Part shown: positions 42,661 to 53,587 of the stretch, piece by piece
Layout: every line of letters begins with the position of its first letter
How positions within the stretch are numbered: the stretch's first letter is position 1
NCBI RefSeq assembly: GCF_004359215.1
Contig: NC_090619.1
Coordinates: 858,520-922,519 of the forward strand
From: Bremia lactucae
Taxonomy: Eukaryota; Oomycota; Peronosporomycetes; Peronosporales; Peronosporaceae
DNA: 64,000 nucleotides
Direction: 5' to 3'
The notes under the pieces: generated by a model
Seen by the model: the letters and a program-made list of their open reading frames with translations, nothing else
Database searches by the model: none
What the model was told of the DNA's origin: nothing
Made by a program: the position numbers and the translations under genes

Positions 42661-43452
42661 CCAGTTTTGAGCTCAATCTCATGTCGAGTGCCTTTATCCT
42701 TGGGCAACTCGCATTGAACTGTTTCATGGAATACATCCCTGAACTCAATCAAATCCTTGTACAAAGGATTTGTCTTAAGTGACTCCCAGGATTAAGTAGT
42801 ATATCTCTCAATCCGAGTCTTCACATCGAGAACACTTTCGTCCATCGATGAGCTGCTGAGAACCCATTTGCTCTCTGCAAAAATTACCGCTGACCGAATA
42901 TCGGTTACGTATTCGTCCTCTGTGACGAGTACGCAGATCTGCTTGATTCTACCACTATGCAGATCTCTCAAGAATTGCTTGGGTTCTAGGGTTGGTAATT
43001 GAATTATCTCCGAAGTTAACTTCGGAGGCGCTTACAGATTGAGAGTTTAAGCGCCTACTCTTGATCCGTCATTAACCAAGACATTTAATGTCTCGGTTTC
43101 TTCCTGGGATATATCCACAGGCTGCCGAGGGATCAATCCTTAGGGATGCTGAAGTCTAAACACTTCAGCATTAACTATTTGAGGAGTTTTCTCCTCAAGT
43201 AAGTGGGGACTTATCCCCTCAACGTCTTCTGACTGTGATTGCGCTATCACCCTCGGGTCCTCTACGGTCGACTCTCTACTCGACCTAGTTCATCGGGTTG
43301 TCCATTTTGGACAACCGGAATCTTCCTTGAATGTCGTCCGCTTGGCGTACATTCATGTCTCAATCCACCCGACTTATTCGAGCGGTGGACCTTCGGCGCC
43401 GCCTGTGCATTTGCACTGCCGCCGACAGCTGACTTCACCGGGTGATTAGTAA
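42661..43452 (-). pseudogene. pol: Protease-RT linker of G1b
   Basis: Same linker as in G1a and G2: SSSMDESVLDVKTRIERY-like at about 42870-42810, CGTVVSTTAQDHSV at 43490-43440. There is no identifiable catalytic domain; one in-frame stop lies at 43262. Confidence 0.55.
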
Positions 43453-43911
43453 TCACACTGTGATCTTGTGCAGTCGTACTAACGACCGTACCACAAGTGA
43501 GGCATCGCACTCACTCGTAGTAAATCCACACGCTTGTGGACGCTCCAAGACGTTCATCAGATGGCCATCTGATGAACAAGTGGCAGGCATCTTTACGGAT
43601 CGATGCTGCCAGCTGATCCTTGGATCATATTTTCTGAGCCAAGGTAGACCTAGGATGACATCAAATTTGTCATCCAAATCCAGTACGATGAAATCATCTT
43701 CGTACTGTAAACCCTTTAACTTGTAGTGAAATTTCAATACGCGTTTCATTACTGTTATCGATGCGTCTGTCGCTAGACGCACCGTCATCCTCGTTGGAGG
43801 GATGTCGCGCTCAGCATATTTGAGCCTACGACCCTCTAGCGACTCGCGACGAATAATGTTATTTGACGCTTCACAGTCCACTAGGGCTCTAAGTGACAAA
43901 TCATTTGTCAC
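43453..43911 (-). pseudogene. pol: Aspartic protease of G1b
   Basis: 152 open codons with RALVDCEASNNIIRRESLEG (D-C-E in place of D-C-G/D-T-G), RRLKYAERDIPPTRMTVRLA and KFDVILGLPWLRKYDPRISW. The second half is the best example of the conserved I-L-G-(L/M)-P-W-L motif here. Confidence 0.8.
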
Positions 43912-44123
43912 TTTAATTTCAGGGTAATGAGGGATACCTCATCACCAGGTGCAGAGACACATAATGATTGTATGTCTGGAGCAACTTAAGTCAAAAGATT
44001 TGCAAATTCTCTTGAGGTTGCTGGATCAGTAGGGCGTTGCGCCCCTACTGACCCCGACCGTTTTTTGGCGGTCCGCCTCGCTGTTGCGATTTCGCAACAA
44101 CGTCGGACCCGCGACGTTGCCTT

Positions 44124-45131
44124 TTAAGCATACAGTCCAAAATTATGTTCTGTACCTTTCGGTGCTGGCGTGGAGCACCACACCCATGAGCGTAGTGTCC
44201 CAACTTTGACAGCGATTGCATTTCTGCAATCGCTTGTTGTTCGAAAAGCGAGGTCTTTCGCTTTCGACATAAGAGAGGTCCATAGGTTCTGGACCTCCCA
44301 GTTCCTGTTGTCTTGGAGAACGATATGATGACGAACTAGCTTGAGTCGTCTCAAGCTAAACTCCTCCTGTTCCGCAACGGATATTGCTTCTTCAAGCGTA
44401 TCCAGTTCCAAGCGGAACAGGTGGGTCTTTACGGGACCACGCGTAAGAACTTGCATGAACACCGTAATCAACGTGTATTCATGAACTGGGTTGTCTGTGA
44501 TACAACTCGCTAAGAGTCGTATGTGCTTGGCATGAGCGTGAACATCACGCTTGCCTTTCTTGAGTTTCAGAAGCTCTGCTCGAGCTCTGAACTCAGCCCT
44601 AGGCGGTTCAAACGTCTGTTTGTGCCGGGCTTTAAAAGCCTCTAGTGACCCAAAGACATACGGGTCGCGCAACTTCAGGCCTAGTGCCCAAGTTTTGGCA
44701 CGACCTGCCAAGTTTGACTGAGCCAATGCGACGAGCTTTTATGGCATCGTCCAACTCGACAAACCATCTGGAGAGGGAGTCTTTTTCGACTCCCCTATAC
44801 TTAGAGATGCCAATCTTTAGGGTTTCGGGACGACGCGTGTGCGTCATCCCAGGTACGGGGGTCCGTACCTGTTGTAACCTCAACATTTTGCCTGTTGAGA
44901 GCCTTGCTGATTAAGCAAGGCTACCTTCGCCTCGTCAAGTTCATGTTGTATGTACTTTGCGATTGCTGAACGGAGGGCATCTCTGTCCAAACCGGGCAGC
45001 ATGGCCAAGATGGCATCATTCCCTACGGTCGAACTCATTCGTTCGACCGCACTCCTTTCTGTGTCACTTAGAAAGGAGTAGCTATCACGCGAAACGTGAT
45101 GCGTATTTCCATTATCATCTAACATGTCCAT
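44124..45131 (-). pseudogene. gag: gag of G1b
   Basis: It begins MDMLDDNGNTHHVSR at 45131; the first frame ends at 44880 overlapping a second start (ATGTTGA), exactly as in G1a. The last frame (44726-44124, 200 codons) holds SNLAGRAKTWALGLKLRDPY, FRARAELLKLKKGKRDVHAH and, after a further frame change, a knuckle-like CRNAIAVKVGTLRSWVW region. Confidence 0.85.
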
Positions 45132-45160
45132 GTTAGATGATAGAACTGTGGTCCTTGGAC

Positions 45161-45179
45161 GGACTACAAAGTGCTACCA
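45161..45179 (-). promoter_or_regulatory. Primer-binding site of G1b
   Basis: The minus strand reads TGGTAGCACTTTGTAGTCC two bases after the LTR end at 45182; it differs from the G1a site at two bases. Confidence 0.75.
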
Positions 45180-45181
45180 GG

Positions 45182-45450
45182 TGTAACGGGGGTACTACTG
45201 ACTTGTCCTGCTTCAGTACAAGCCCAGTTCGCACTGCCTCAGTGCGAGTGATGCCTCACGTCACTTCACGTTTACTAGTACGTGCAGAGGAAGACTCTCT
45301 TTAAAACACTTGCTTGAAAGAGGGTTAATTAATGAACTGTATCTATGTAATTAAATTTCGCTTGTCTATCTACTTATTACTATCTCAACTATAAACCAAT
45401 ACAGAACATGTAATAAAGTCTTATCTGTCTTTCTCTTTGCGCGCGAGGAC
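45182..45450 (-). repeat. Partial 5' LTR of family B (G1b)
   Basis: Reverse complement of roughly the last 60 percent of 1805-2246, from TGTAACGGGGG to the GCGCGCGAGGAC block. It is cut at 45450, where the 3' end of a plus-strand family A element begins. Confidence 0.85.
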
Positions 45451-45640
45451 TATGACGCCGACTCGAACCAGTCATCTCGAAGTAGATTAGGAGATGACGT
45501 TCTCCCCACAGTAGATCAACTGAAACATTTGCATCGCTAGCAGCTACACTGATTCGTGTACCTGCCAGCTTTGCGGCTTCACACGCTACGCGCAGGAGGT
45601 TCGATACGATGCGCAATTTGAAGATGGAATTGAAAAAAAT
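45451..45640 (-). pseudogene. Antisense ORF of family A element, copy 3 (N-terminal part)
   Basis: The minus strand reads RVACEAAKLAGTRISVAASD then a diverged tail. It aligns with 56790-56620 and with 9338-9460 (KVAKLAAARLSAAAN). A polypurine tract and a plus-strand family A LTR follow directly to the right, the same arrangement as at 55832-57509. Confidence 0.6.
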
Positions 45641-45707
45641 CAAGTGCTAATCACAGTAAGACACAGAATTACTCTCTGTAGCTCATATCAGTCACTAAAG
45701 TGACTGT

Positions 45708-45720
45708 TGGTTAAGGGTGA
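45708..45720 (+). promoter_or_regulatory. Polypurine tract of family A
   Basis: GGTTAAGGGTGA directly precedes the LTR. The preceding bases CACTAAAGTGACTG form the same short palindrome seen before the LTRs at 57006 (CACTATAGTGAC) and, inverted, at 9230. Confidence 0.6.
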
Positions 45721-46171
45721 TGCAACGAGTTGTTCCCTTACATTATTATTTCCCATAAGAGGGAATAAAAAAGAAGTACAAAATTATTATCTTATATTAA
45801 TCTTGACTTTAAAGTTCCAATATTACTAAATTTGGAAATATTGAAGCAACAAGACAACAGTTTTGTTGATTGGTTAATTTAAGTTGTATCAACCCCGCCG
45901 ATGTTGGAAGAAACGATTCGGTGGTGCGCAAATAGATACTACACATAGTCTGTTATTAACATTAAAAGTCAGTAGATAGAAGATCGTTACGTAAAAACTT
46001 ATAAATAATTCCATCTTACTGATTCTTTATGCTACAGCCTTAGTATCGACCTCTAGTAGCTAAGACTTCTTAGCTATTTGTAACCATTCTCTGCATGTCA
46101 GCGTACGTTTATTAGTCGAGGGTAGGTTAACTTGTACTGTTGTCAGTACTAGCAAAATGTGCCCCGTTTCA
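45721..46171 (+). repeat. 3' LTR of family A
   Basis: 451 bp, TGCAACGAG ... GCCCCGTTTCA, with the internal near-palindrome ATTACTAAATTTGGAAAT. Its strand is set by the polypurine tract on its left. Confidence 0.85.
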
Positions 46172-47146
46172 GTGGTCCTTGTGGGCGATTTCGCGTTAAA
46201 CTCGCATAGCCGCGTCCCTAGCTGCTTGATTGACGCAACGAGCTTACGTTTACACCACTCTATGTGGGATTAAAATATCAACCTCTGTACTAAATGTAAG
46301 GTCGATTACACCTGACCATTGTGTTGTATTATACTGTCGATCACGATAGGCTTGGCATCAAATAGTCATGACCCGCGCGACAAATTCCTAACATATTCGA
46401 GCTTGATGGTACAATTGCACCACACCAACGCCAAATAGGCATCTTCTTCCAAAGAACTCGGAACAATTTGGATCGAGCCGGGCTTAAATGGAGGCCTTCC
46501 ATAAAAATAATCAGCTCGATATTTTGGGCCAGCAAGTATCTCCTGTGCTCAATATGGACGCGCGCAAATCTTGCATAATCCACGCTTCAATACCGTAAAA
46601 AATAAAAATAAACGAGAGTTCTCATGCACTGCATTAAGTCACCTACATCTACTTACAAAGTTGCTTTCATATTACGCTTTCTAGTATCACGCCAATACAA
46701 GCGTGATTTGTCGGGTTAAATCTTGTAAGATATACAACATCCATGACCTAGAACGCTGGCTCGAAATGTCATGAATTTCCGCAGAGGGCTTCCAAGTAAG
46801 CCCAGCTTGATCTACGTGCCCGAGAGAAGCCTAAAGGTCCACCTTGACGTTGGCCGAGCACAATACGCGTCGTCAAAGCCCATTTGTGGCGACGGTCGAG
46901 CAGATCCTCGTCCGTCGTGGGCACAGAAAAACAGACATTATTGATACTTAATTGACCGCCAAATTTCTGAAAATTCGAATACTTTAAAGTATACGATAAA
47001 TTTAAGTCAATTGAAACGAATGCATGACTTCCATGGCCACCGTTACAATGTCAAAAGATCGATAGTATCTTGAAGACAAAACCTTAAAACAGATACATAA
47101 AACACTGTATTAAGCTGTAATTAAGGCATCTTGAGATTGTCATTTC
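46172..47146. other. Unassigned interval, possible decayed host gene
   Basis: No retrotransposon match. Minus-strand coding-like pieces: SVPTTDEDLLDRRHKWALTT and RQGGPLGFSRARRSSWAYLE (about 46930-46770), and, near 46580-46310, two competing frames, one listed separately. Not recognised. Confidence 0.25.
46341..46583 (-). CDS. Hypothetical reading frame, 80 codons
   Basis: Starts MDYARFARVHIEHRRYLL. A competing frame on the same strand reads GSIQIVPSSLEEDAYLALVW and looks at least as protein-like, so which of the two is real, if either, is open. No family is recognised. Confidence 0.2.
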   Translation of the reverse strand: MDYARFARVHIEHRRYLLAQNIELIIFMEGLHLSPARSKLFRVLWKKMPIWRWCGAIVPSSSNMLGICRAGHDYLMPSLS

Positions 47147-47672
47147 TGTAACGAACTGAAGTTGCCCTAATGTTTACACAGTCCTCGTTAAGTACACTTG
47201 GTGTACTTAAGGAGATGGTCAATTACTAAATAATAGTAATTAGACCCAGCACTCAGATGTGGTGCACATTTGAGACCAACCCCTTGTGTATGTGATGCAC
47301 ATGGTGCATTCACATTAGAAAGGATGATGGCTAGCGTCATCCGGTACGCGAGGTATCTAGAAAGATACGCCCACAACACATATTATGTGCTATCTATAGA
47401 GTTGACATTTTAATTGGTAAAAATAGGTATTTATATTTAATACGATAAATATGAATCAGTCTGAAAACTAATTCCTACTTGGTAAGTGCGCACGAGGAGC
47501 CGGATTACCGCTCCAGTGATGACATTTAACCAGAGTACTTAGTGCGTTGGGTGAGGTCGCTAACGCGCCCACCACAACAACCTTACTCCACGCAAGAGAA
47601 GCTGGTTAAACCGCTTCCTCGCTGTGCTAGGGTGTGTGTCTAAGTAGAGCGTGGCCGCATTAGGACGTGCGT
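47147..47672 (+). repeat. 5' LTR of family C, 3' end deleted
   Basis: TGTAACGAACTGAAG start, very similar to 465-994 along its length. It ends at about 47672 inside GACGTGCG, fused to gag sequence (GATTGGGCTCATTTTC). Confidence 0.8.
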
Positions 47673-47673
47673 T

Positions 47674-49370
47674 GATTGGGCTCATTTTCTTCACCTCTCC
47701 GAACATCATCGGGAGGTGGCAGGGCTTATAGCCTAGGGACTTGGTGAACAAGCCCTGGCAAGGCTCCTGGGTAATCTTCCTGAGCAACATGTTGATCAGT
47801 TGGAGCAGTTTGAGGCATTCGTGCTCGGACAGCGGAGGGCCGCGTCCGAGGCACAAGGCCATGCTGCGGCGGAGTCCGTCACTCAGACTCGGAATGAGCT
47901 GAGGCATGAGCAGGCTCGGATCGAGGCTCTCGACAGGACTATTAAGATGCTCCCTGCCCGGCCGCATCAGCCGAGGCCCATTCGGATGGACCCGCCCAAG
48001 TTCGATGGAACTGCGGCGCACACGATTGTCCACTGGTTTTTAGCCGTGGAGCAATGCGGTGTCGCCCAGCTCATCGAGGACGACAGCCGGATGGTGTCGT
48101 ACGCCATGTCGCATCTGCGCGGTAAGGCCTCAGAGTGGGCTTACTCGGCGCTTATGGCGGACAGAAANNNNNNNNNNNNNNNNNNNNNNNNNNNNNNNNN
48201 NNNNNNNNNNNNNNNNNNNNNNNNNNNNNNNNNNNNNNNNNNNNNNNNNNNNNNNNNNNNNNNNNNNNNNNNNNNNNNNNNNNNNNNNNNNNNNNNNNNN
48301 NNNNNNNNNNNNNNNNNNNNNNNNNNNNNNNNNNNNNNNNNNNNNNNNNNNNNNNNNNNNNNNNNNNNNNNNNNNNNNNNNNNNNNNNNNNNNNNNNNNN
48401 NNNNNNNNNNNNNNNNNNNNNNNNNNNNNNNNNNNNNNNNNNNNNNNNNNNNNNNNNNNNNNNNNNNNNNNNNNNNNNNNNNNNNNNNNNNNNNNNNNNN
48501 NNNNNNNNNNNNNNNNNNNNNNNNNNNNNNNNNNNNNNNNNNNNNNNNNNNNNNNNNNNNNNNNNNNNNNNNNNNNNNNNNNNNNNNNNNNNNNNNNNNN
48601 NNNNNNNNNNNNNNNNNNNNNNNNNNNNNNNNNNNNNNNNNNNNNNNNNNNNNNNNNNNNNNNNNNNNNNNNNNNNNNNNNNNNNNNNNNNNNNNNNNNN
48701 NNNNNNNNNNNNNNNNNNNNNNNNNNNNNNNNNNNNNNNNNNNNNNNNNNNNNNNNNNNNNNNNNNNNNNNNNNNNNNNNNNNNNNNNNNNNNNNNNNNN
48801 NNNNNNNNNNNNNNNNNNNNNNNNNNNAAGATTCGCGCCATGTACCAGCCGCCGAACAACGAAGTGTTGCTTCAGGCGCGCTTCTTTGGGGCGCGACAGG
48901 CGAAGCGATCTCTGCAAGAGTATGTGCAAGAGATGCGCTCGCTGTCCGCATCCATAACCGTAGGTCCGATTCCGGAGCACATTAAGGTGCCCACGTTTAT
49001 GAACGGACTACGGCATGGCCCATCGCGACAGGCCCTTTTCAGAAAGGTGCCGTCGACGATGGAAGAGGCAATCCAAATTGCCTTAGTTGAGGAGCAATCC
49101 TACAACAGTGCCTCGGCGACAGCTTGGTATAAGCCGTCGGCCGAGAGGACAGATGCCACTCCCATGGAGTTGGGCAATGCAGACGTTGTCTGTTTTAAAT
49201 GCGGCAAGCGCGGCCATATGATGGCTCGCTGCTATGCCAGGGTCCCTGCTGGGGCGAAGATGCCCAGCAAGAGGACTCCCGACCCAAAGGGCGATGGCAA
49301 GAACCAGCGTGCGAGACGCATGAGTTCTGCATCGACCACTGAGGGGTCGGGAAATGCAGGAGCGCAGTAG
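47674..49370 (+). pseudogene. gag: gag of family C with zinc knuckle
   Basis: The N-terminal part HFLHLSEHHREVAG leads into the open frame EQFEAFVLGQRRAASEAQGH and RPIRMDPPKFDGTAAHTIVH, a retrotransposon gag fold typical of gypsy. A gap (48168-48827) removes the middle. The C-terminal part has YVQEMRSLSASITVGPIPEH, then the perfect CCHC knuckle CFKCGKRGHMMARC (about 49190-49232) and a basic tail to the stop at 49368. An in-frame stop before 47800 and the missing start make it a pseudogene, unless the deletion lies only in this copy. Confidence 0.85.
48168..48827. other. Assembly gap of 660 N
   Basis: Unknown bases inside the family C gag. The reading frame on both sides is gag on the plus strand, so the gap may be estimated or real size; nothing can be annotated within it. 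Confidence 0.99.
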
Positions 49371-49432
49371 GGGCGGGATGCCCTACTGACGCGGACTCTG
49401 AAGCTACTCCTAAGTTCAGAGTTGTGGAATAA

Positions 49433-50119
49433 ATGGGTAGCATAGTCCCCGAGATCCGGAAATTTCGGACGTCAACTCTGCTGGTCTATAGCGCTCATGT
49501 AAGAGGCTATGACCAGGTGATGACCCTCCTAGTGGATTCGGGTGCATCACAAAATTTTGTGAAACTCGCGGCTCTAAGAAAGAGACCGGCGATGTTTGAG
49601 TCGCTTTGCCAGGATGGCAAGCGAGAAGAGGCGACCGTTCGTTTAGCGAACGGCGCGCTCGTTAAGTCTGAGGGAGTTTAGGTAGAACCCACCTTCAGCT
49701 TTAGTGACTTCTCTTGTAAAGAGAAGTTCACAGTGCTAGGAATGGAGAGTCCGTATGACCTCATCCTAGGCATGCCATGGTTGGCAAAGTACCAACCATG
49801 GATAGACTGGCGTACACGCACAGTTGCGAACTCTACGCAGGACATCGGAAAGGATGTGCTCCTGCGAGAGGCGTATGCAACTGATGTCGTGTCAAACACA
49901 GTTGAGGGTGCGTTGACGGGATGTCAAACGTCACCAATTCCTACCCAGCTCGTGGAGACTGGGGTAGAGAAAAGGACGATGACAAGTATTCATGCGTCCA
50001 AATGTCCTGCACAGAGCCGAGAGCCCGTGGCAGTAGACGGCGAGCTAACAAGAAGTGTCATGCGTCGCATAACCGGCACAGTGCCTAGAGCCTGGTGCGG
50101 TTGGAAGGGGTTGCGTTAG
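49433..50119 (+). pseudogene. pol: Aspartic protease of family C
   Basis: Classical active site: TLLVDSGASQNFVKLAAL (D-S-G, unlike the D-C-G of families A and B). The second part, YDLILGMPWLAKYQPWIDWR, lies at 49753-49812. A TAG at 49679 separates two open stretches. The frame ends about 50119 and passes to a linker (EVFEAVKYEIAEASLVVVLR, PGMSWDPLLAELKEGKIHEI, 50260-50420) that precedes RT in intact elements. Confidence 0.85.
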
Positions 50120-50499
50120 CCAGGAGTGCGACGGCACCCGCTTCCCAGAAAAGGGTTGTGGTGACTCGAAGAACGAGTACTCGACAGATTAGGACGATCA
50201 AAGGCACGTCAAAAAGAGTGACTTTTAGATCAGTTCCTAATAAAGAGGACGGCCTCCGAACGAGGTCTTCGAGGCCGTCAAATACGAAATTGCGGAGGCA
50301 TCCTTAGTTGTGGTGCTCCGGCAAGACATTAAATCTGCCGAGGAGATAGTAAATATCCCTGGGATGTCGTGGGATCCGCTCCTTGCCGAATTAAAGGAAG
50401 GAAAGATCCACGAAATAGTCGCACCAGTTCCAGAAAGCTCTGGAAACTCTTCTATTTCAGTGAAGGCTTAGCCTTATGAATACTCAGTCGTAGATTGAC

Positions 50500-50815
50500 T
50501 ACGAGTGTTACCAGGTGGAGCGGAGCTGCCTCGCTCCTATAGTCAGAGGAGAACTTTTAAACTCAGAGAGTCTCTTAGTTCTATCGAACTAAGGAATTTA
50601 ACAACTCAGGGACTTGTACAAGCCGTTAAACCTTGATTAATCCTAATTGAAGGGATTCAGGGGCTCGTAGAATCAAGTCGCAACTAGTGTCCAAGAGTCT
50701 ATACCTTAAAAAGGCTTTTATATCTTACAGATCAATGCGCAGCCTTAGATGGGCACTTAACGCTGAGAGATCAAAAAGGAACTGCATTTATTTAATTATT
50801 TAATTTAGAACCTTA
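50500..50815 (+). repeat. Unnamed repeat D, copy 1
   Basis: GGAGCGGAGCTGCCTCGCTC begins about 300 bp that align with 52565-52850, with many changes (shared words AGACTTATA/AGAACTTTTA, CAGGGACTTGTACAAGC, GATCAATGCGCAGCC). It may be an LTR of another element; no internal sequence or target duplication was identified. The hairpin GCCGCCAGAT/ATCTGGCGGC lies just beyond, at about 50840-50865. Confidence 0.45.
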
Positions 50816-51100
50816 CCCTAGCTAATTTAAAAATAGATTTCGGCCGCCAGATTTATATCTGGCGGCGACCACATTTGTTACCAATGATAAATTGGATTTA
50901 AGTAATTCACTATTTTAGAATAAAATAAATGGGCATTTTCCACATAAGGTAATTTTCCAAACGATTTTTGCTTTGAAGGATCGTAAAGGAAGTAAACTTG
51001 ACTTGCACCACTAGTTCTTCAATACATTTGCGTAACAGACTTAGCCGAAGTTCACAGCACTGATCGATATTGGCACTATGCTTAACAAGTCAGCAATCTA

Positions 51101-51499
51101 TCAGTTGCTCTCGGCAATTGAGCGCAACCATCCGATTAAAGCAGCCTGCGGACAAGTCGCGGAAACATGGCACCATTTGCTTGTAATGTTAACAGTACTA
51201 GACAACCTACACTGATTACAGTGAAGGTGGGGCGCCTCGATAACTTCACGTGCGCAACGTGCAGTGAAGGACTCCACCGCAGCATGGCTCTGTGCCTCGG
51301 ACCCGGTCCTTCGCTGCCCGAGCACGAACGCTTCAAACTGCTCCAAGTGAGCAACATGAGGCCCAGGAGGACTGCCCAAAAGCTTGGCCACGGCTTGATC
51401 GTCAAGTCCCGGCGCCAAGTGCTTTTCTACCCCCCGATGATGTTCGGAATGGTGGGAGAAATGAGCACAATGAATGGTCAGGCTCATCCTCACTGACAC
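51101..51499 (-). pseudogene. gag: Family C gag N-terminus
   Basis: Minus strand: MSVRMSLTIHCAHFSHHSEH, DDQAVAKLLGSPPGPHVAHL, EQFEAFVLGQRRTGSEAQSH. This supplies the gag start that is missing at 47674. It is cut at 51263 by a 70-bp piece of family A LTR (51194-51263); past that no gag is recognised. Confidence 0.8.
51194..51263 (-). repeat. 70-bp piece of family A LTR inside gag
   Basis: AACAGTACTAGACAACC through ACGTGCAG matches the family A LTR in reverse (compare 38230-38300). It lacks LTR ends, so it is a deletion or patch remnant, not an insertion of a whole LTR. Confidence 0.6.
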
Positions 51500-51543
51500 G
51501 CTCAGAGAGATGGGTCGCGGGCAGGACTACTAAAGCTACCCAG

Positions 51544-52063
51544 TATAGCCGGGCGCTTCTATAGCATCCATGCTTTACTTACGCACATACCTTCAAGCAC
51601 AATGATGAAGCGGTTTGACCATCTTCTCTCACGTGCAGTGAGGAAGCTGGTGGGCGCCTAACCTCACCCAACGAACTAAGTACCTCAGTACAAGTGCGTC
51701 ACGAAGTGGTATTTCGGCTTCACGTGCGCACTTGCTAGCGAGAAAGTAGTTCTATGACTGATTTATATTTAATTGAATTGAATATAAAATCTTTATTCAA
51801 TCAATGGATGCCACCTCAGTAGATGTGCATCCCTACATTGCGAGCGTATTATTCTGAATACCTCGAATTACGGATGACGCTAGCCGTCATCCCTTCAAAT
51901 GTGAATACACCTATGTGCATCACATACACAAGTGTGGGACACTTAATGTACCATACCCAAGTGGCGGGTCTAATTACTTCACATGAAGAAACTGACCATC
52001 CCGTAAGTACATCAAGTGTACGTAACGGGTTTGTGTAAAATAGGGCAACTTTATCCCGTTACA
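51544..52063 (-). repeat. 5' LTR of family C, minus strand
   Basis: 520 bp; on the minus strand starts TGTAACGGGATAAAG and ends at the CGGCTATA block; the primer site TGGGTAGCTTTAGTAGTCC follows on the minus strand (51525-51543). It defines the 3' limit of family C LTRs. Confidence 0.85.
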
Positions 52064-52564
52064 CGCCGTGGATTCAATACAATTATTTTATAATCGAGGA
52101 TGGTAAGCTCACGGTCTCGGATAGAGCATGGTCACAAGTGTTACTGTATGTGTGCCAGCGACAAAAGCTCGTTGACAAAATAATTATGTTTCAGAGCCTA
52201 TCAATCGAAGGATGCGTCAAGATAGCTACTGCTAATGGCGTTGGAATAATGCGGCTCCCGTGACAGTGACTCTTAGGGGTTGAAAGTATTAAGTGTCCGA
52301 AATCAAAATTGAGTGTCTTAAAAATTCACGGTTACGGTTACCAGGTTTGTGGAACTGATATTATGAATGAAGGCTTGTGTATCAAAATGTGGCAAAAAGA
52401 ATCGATGACCCTGTGATCGAGTAGTGAAGGCATTCATGCTCTGCAATGGGCAATTGCAAACTAAAAATCTGGCTTAGGAAACTTTAAAAACTCATTGAAT
52501 TTAAGTTGAAAGTGGTACTCGCTGACGTTACATCGTCCCTTTTTTGTATTTAGCACCGAAACAT

Positions 52565-52850
52565 TAATCGTTCTTGTGGCGGAGCTGCCTCGCTATTCAA
52601 GTCGGAGGAAGACTTATAGACTCAAGGAGTCATTTCGTTATGTTGAACTTGTATGCATACAACTCAAAGTGTCGTACAAGCTGCTAGAAATTAAAGTGGC
52701 CCGAGTTTAATGAACTCAGTGGCTCATAAAAACCCAAGTGGAAACAAGTGCCCAAAAGCATATGCCATAGTTAGGCTCTTACTCTTATAGATCGCAGCGC
52801 AAACCTTACGAAGGCACGGAACGCTGTAGATAAAAAACGATGCTGACATT
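52565..52850 (+). repeat. Unnamed repeat D, copy 2
   Basis: GGCGGAGCTGCCTCGCTATT begins the stretch similar to 50500-50815. Spacing between copies is about 2 kb and both are on the same strand; the DNA between them is family C gag and LTR in reverse. Identity looks low. Confidence 0.45.
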
Positions 52851-52893
52851 TGTTTATGTTTTGAAATAGTATGATTTTAATGACCTACCTATA

Positions 52894-53079
52894 TTAAAAA
52901 AGGGAGCCGGTATAGCCACACACACCCTTTTGGTATAGCCACACCCCTCCCCTTTTGTATTGAATGAAAACGTCATACACCATATTTTCACTGTATGGGT
53001 CATTCAACTGCATCCAAAAATCAGACGTCATTTTTTTTAGAATCGCCATTAGATCGTCCTTTTGGCTTTGGAACATCAC
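52894..53079 (-). CDS. Hypothetical reading frame, 61 codons
   Basis: KDDLMAILKKMTSDFWMQLN followed by DVFIQYKRGG reads like part of a real protein; the last 17 residues come from the tandem GTGTGGCTATACC words and are probably not coding. No family is recognised. Confidence 0.25.
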   Translation of the reverse strand: MMFQSQKDDLMAILKKMTSDFWMQLNDPYSENMVYDVFIQYKRGGVWLYQKGVCGYTGSLF

Positions 53080-53484
53080 ACCCCCTTAATTAAATTAGGA
53101 ATCGCTACAGCCACACACCCTAATTATCAACATGAGATGTTGTAATGGGTGTGACTGCCCTTGGGCACAACAAAAACCGTGTTTTCGTTTGGCGATGTTA
53201 AATGTACGATTTTTAAACAGGTGAGAAAAAGCCAAGAGCGCCCGCAATTGATTGGCAAATCGTAAAAAGAGCGAAAGATGAGCAGCAAACCGAGCAGCGA
53301 GGGAGAAGTTGAGGCGATAAGGGCATACATGTTAGTAAGTCTTTGGAAATCAGGCTCAGGATGAATTATTTTACTTTACTTCTACCAACTTTTGCGGAAG
53401 TGCTTCAAATAGGCGAATCTTGGTGCTCTTTTCGTACCCACCATTAGCAACAATTTCTTATGTTTCAGATTTTGTCGGCTTTTG

Positions 53485-53567
53485 TTCGTAATCTCTTTGT
53501 TGAGAGGCATCTTGTTATTTAACATGAAATAGCAAGATGCCTTTTCAACAAAGAAATTACGAGCGAA
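53485..53567. repeat. Imperfect fold-back palindrome
   Basis: Arms of about 36-41 bp (53485-53520 and 53527-53567) around AACATG, with several mismatches and small gaps. It lies just left of the perfect palindrome. Confidence 0.8.
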
Positions 53568-53587
53568 TATATTGCAAAGTCTTTTTC

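Larger units (their letters stand above)
39041..45450 (-). mobile_element. Gypsy chromovirus G1b (family B), nearly complete internal region
   Basis: Right to left: 5' LTR (partial), primer site, gag, protease, linker, RT, RNase H, integrase, tail with a short tandem repeat, chromodomain, and the last 87 bp of the 3' LTR. It is the best-preserved gypsy copy in the window, with uninterrupted stretches of 282, 200, 195 and 152 codons, but still not intact. It is the sister of G1a in opposite orientation, with starts about 43 kb apart. Confidence 0.9.
47147..50480 (+). mobile_element. Family C gypsy chromovirus, 5' half
   Basis: LTR, gag (interrupted by the sequencing gap) and protease plus the pre-RT linker lie on the plus strand. 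The join from LTR (about 47672) into gag lacks the primer site and the gag start. RT onward is absent; sequence after 50480 becomes a different repeat. Its gag and protease are the best family C examples in the window. Confidence 0.85.
52064..53484. other. Mostly unassigned interval
   Basis: Holds repeat D copy 2 (52565-52850), short tandem words GGTATAGCCACAC (52910-52945; again, weaker, at about 53105), the minus-strand frame 52894-53079, and a short plus-strand frame at 53278 (MSSKPSSEGEVEAIRAYM) that ends at a GTAAGT splice-donor-like sequence (53335-53340). No element is recognised from 52064 to 52560. Confidence 0.3.

Noticed and set aside
47800..49370. Several very long frames crossing the gap (over 200 codons)
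   Set aside because: They are long only because N bases contain no stops; only the gag frame is supported by sequence on both sides.
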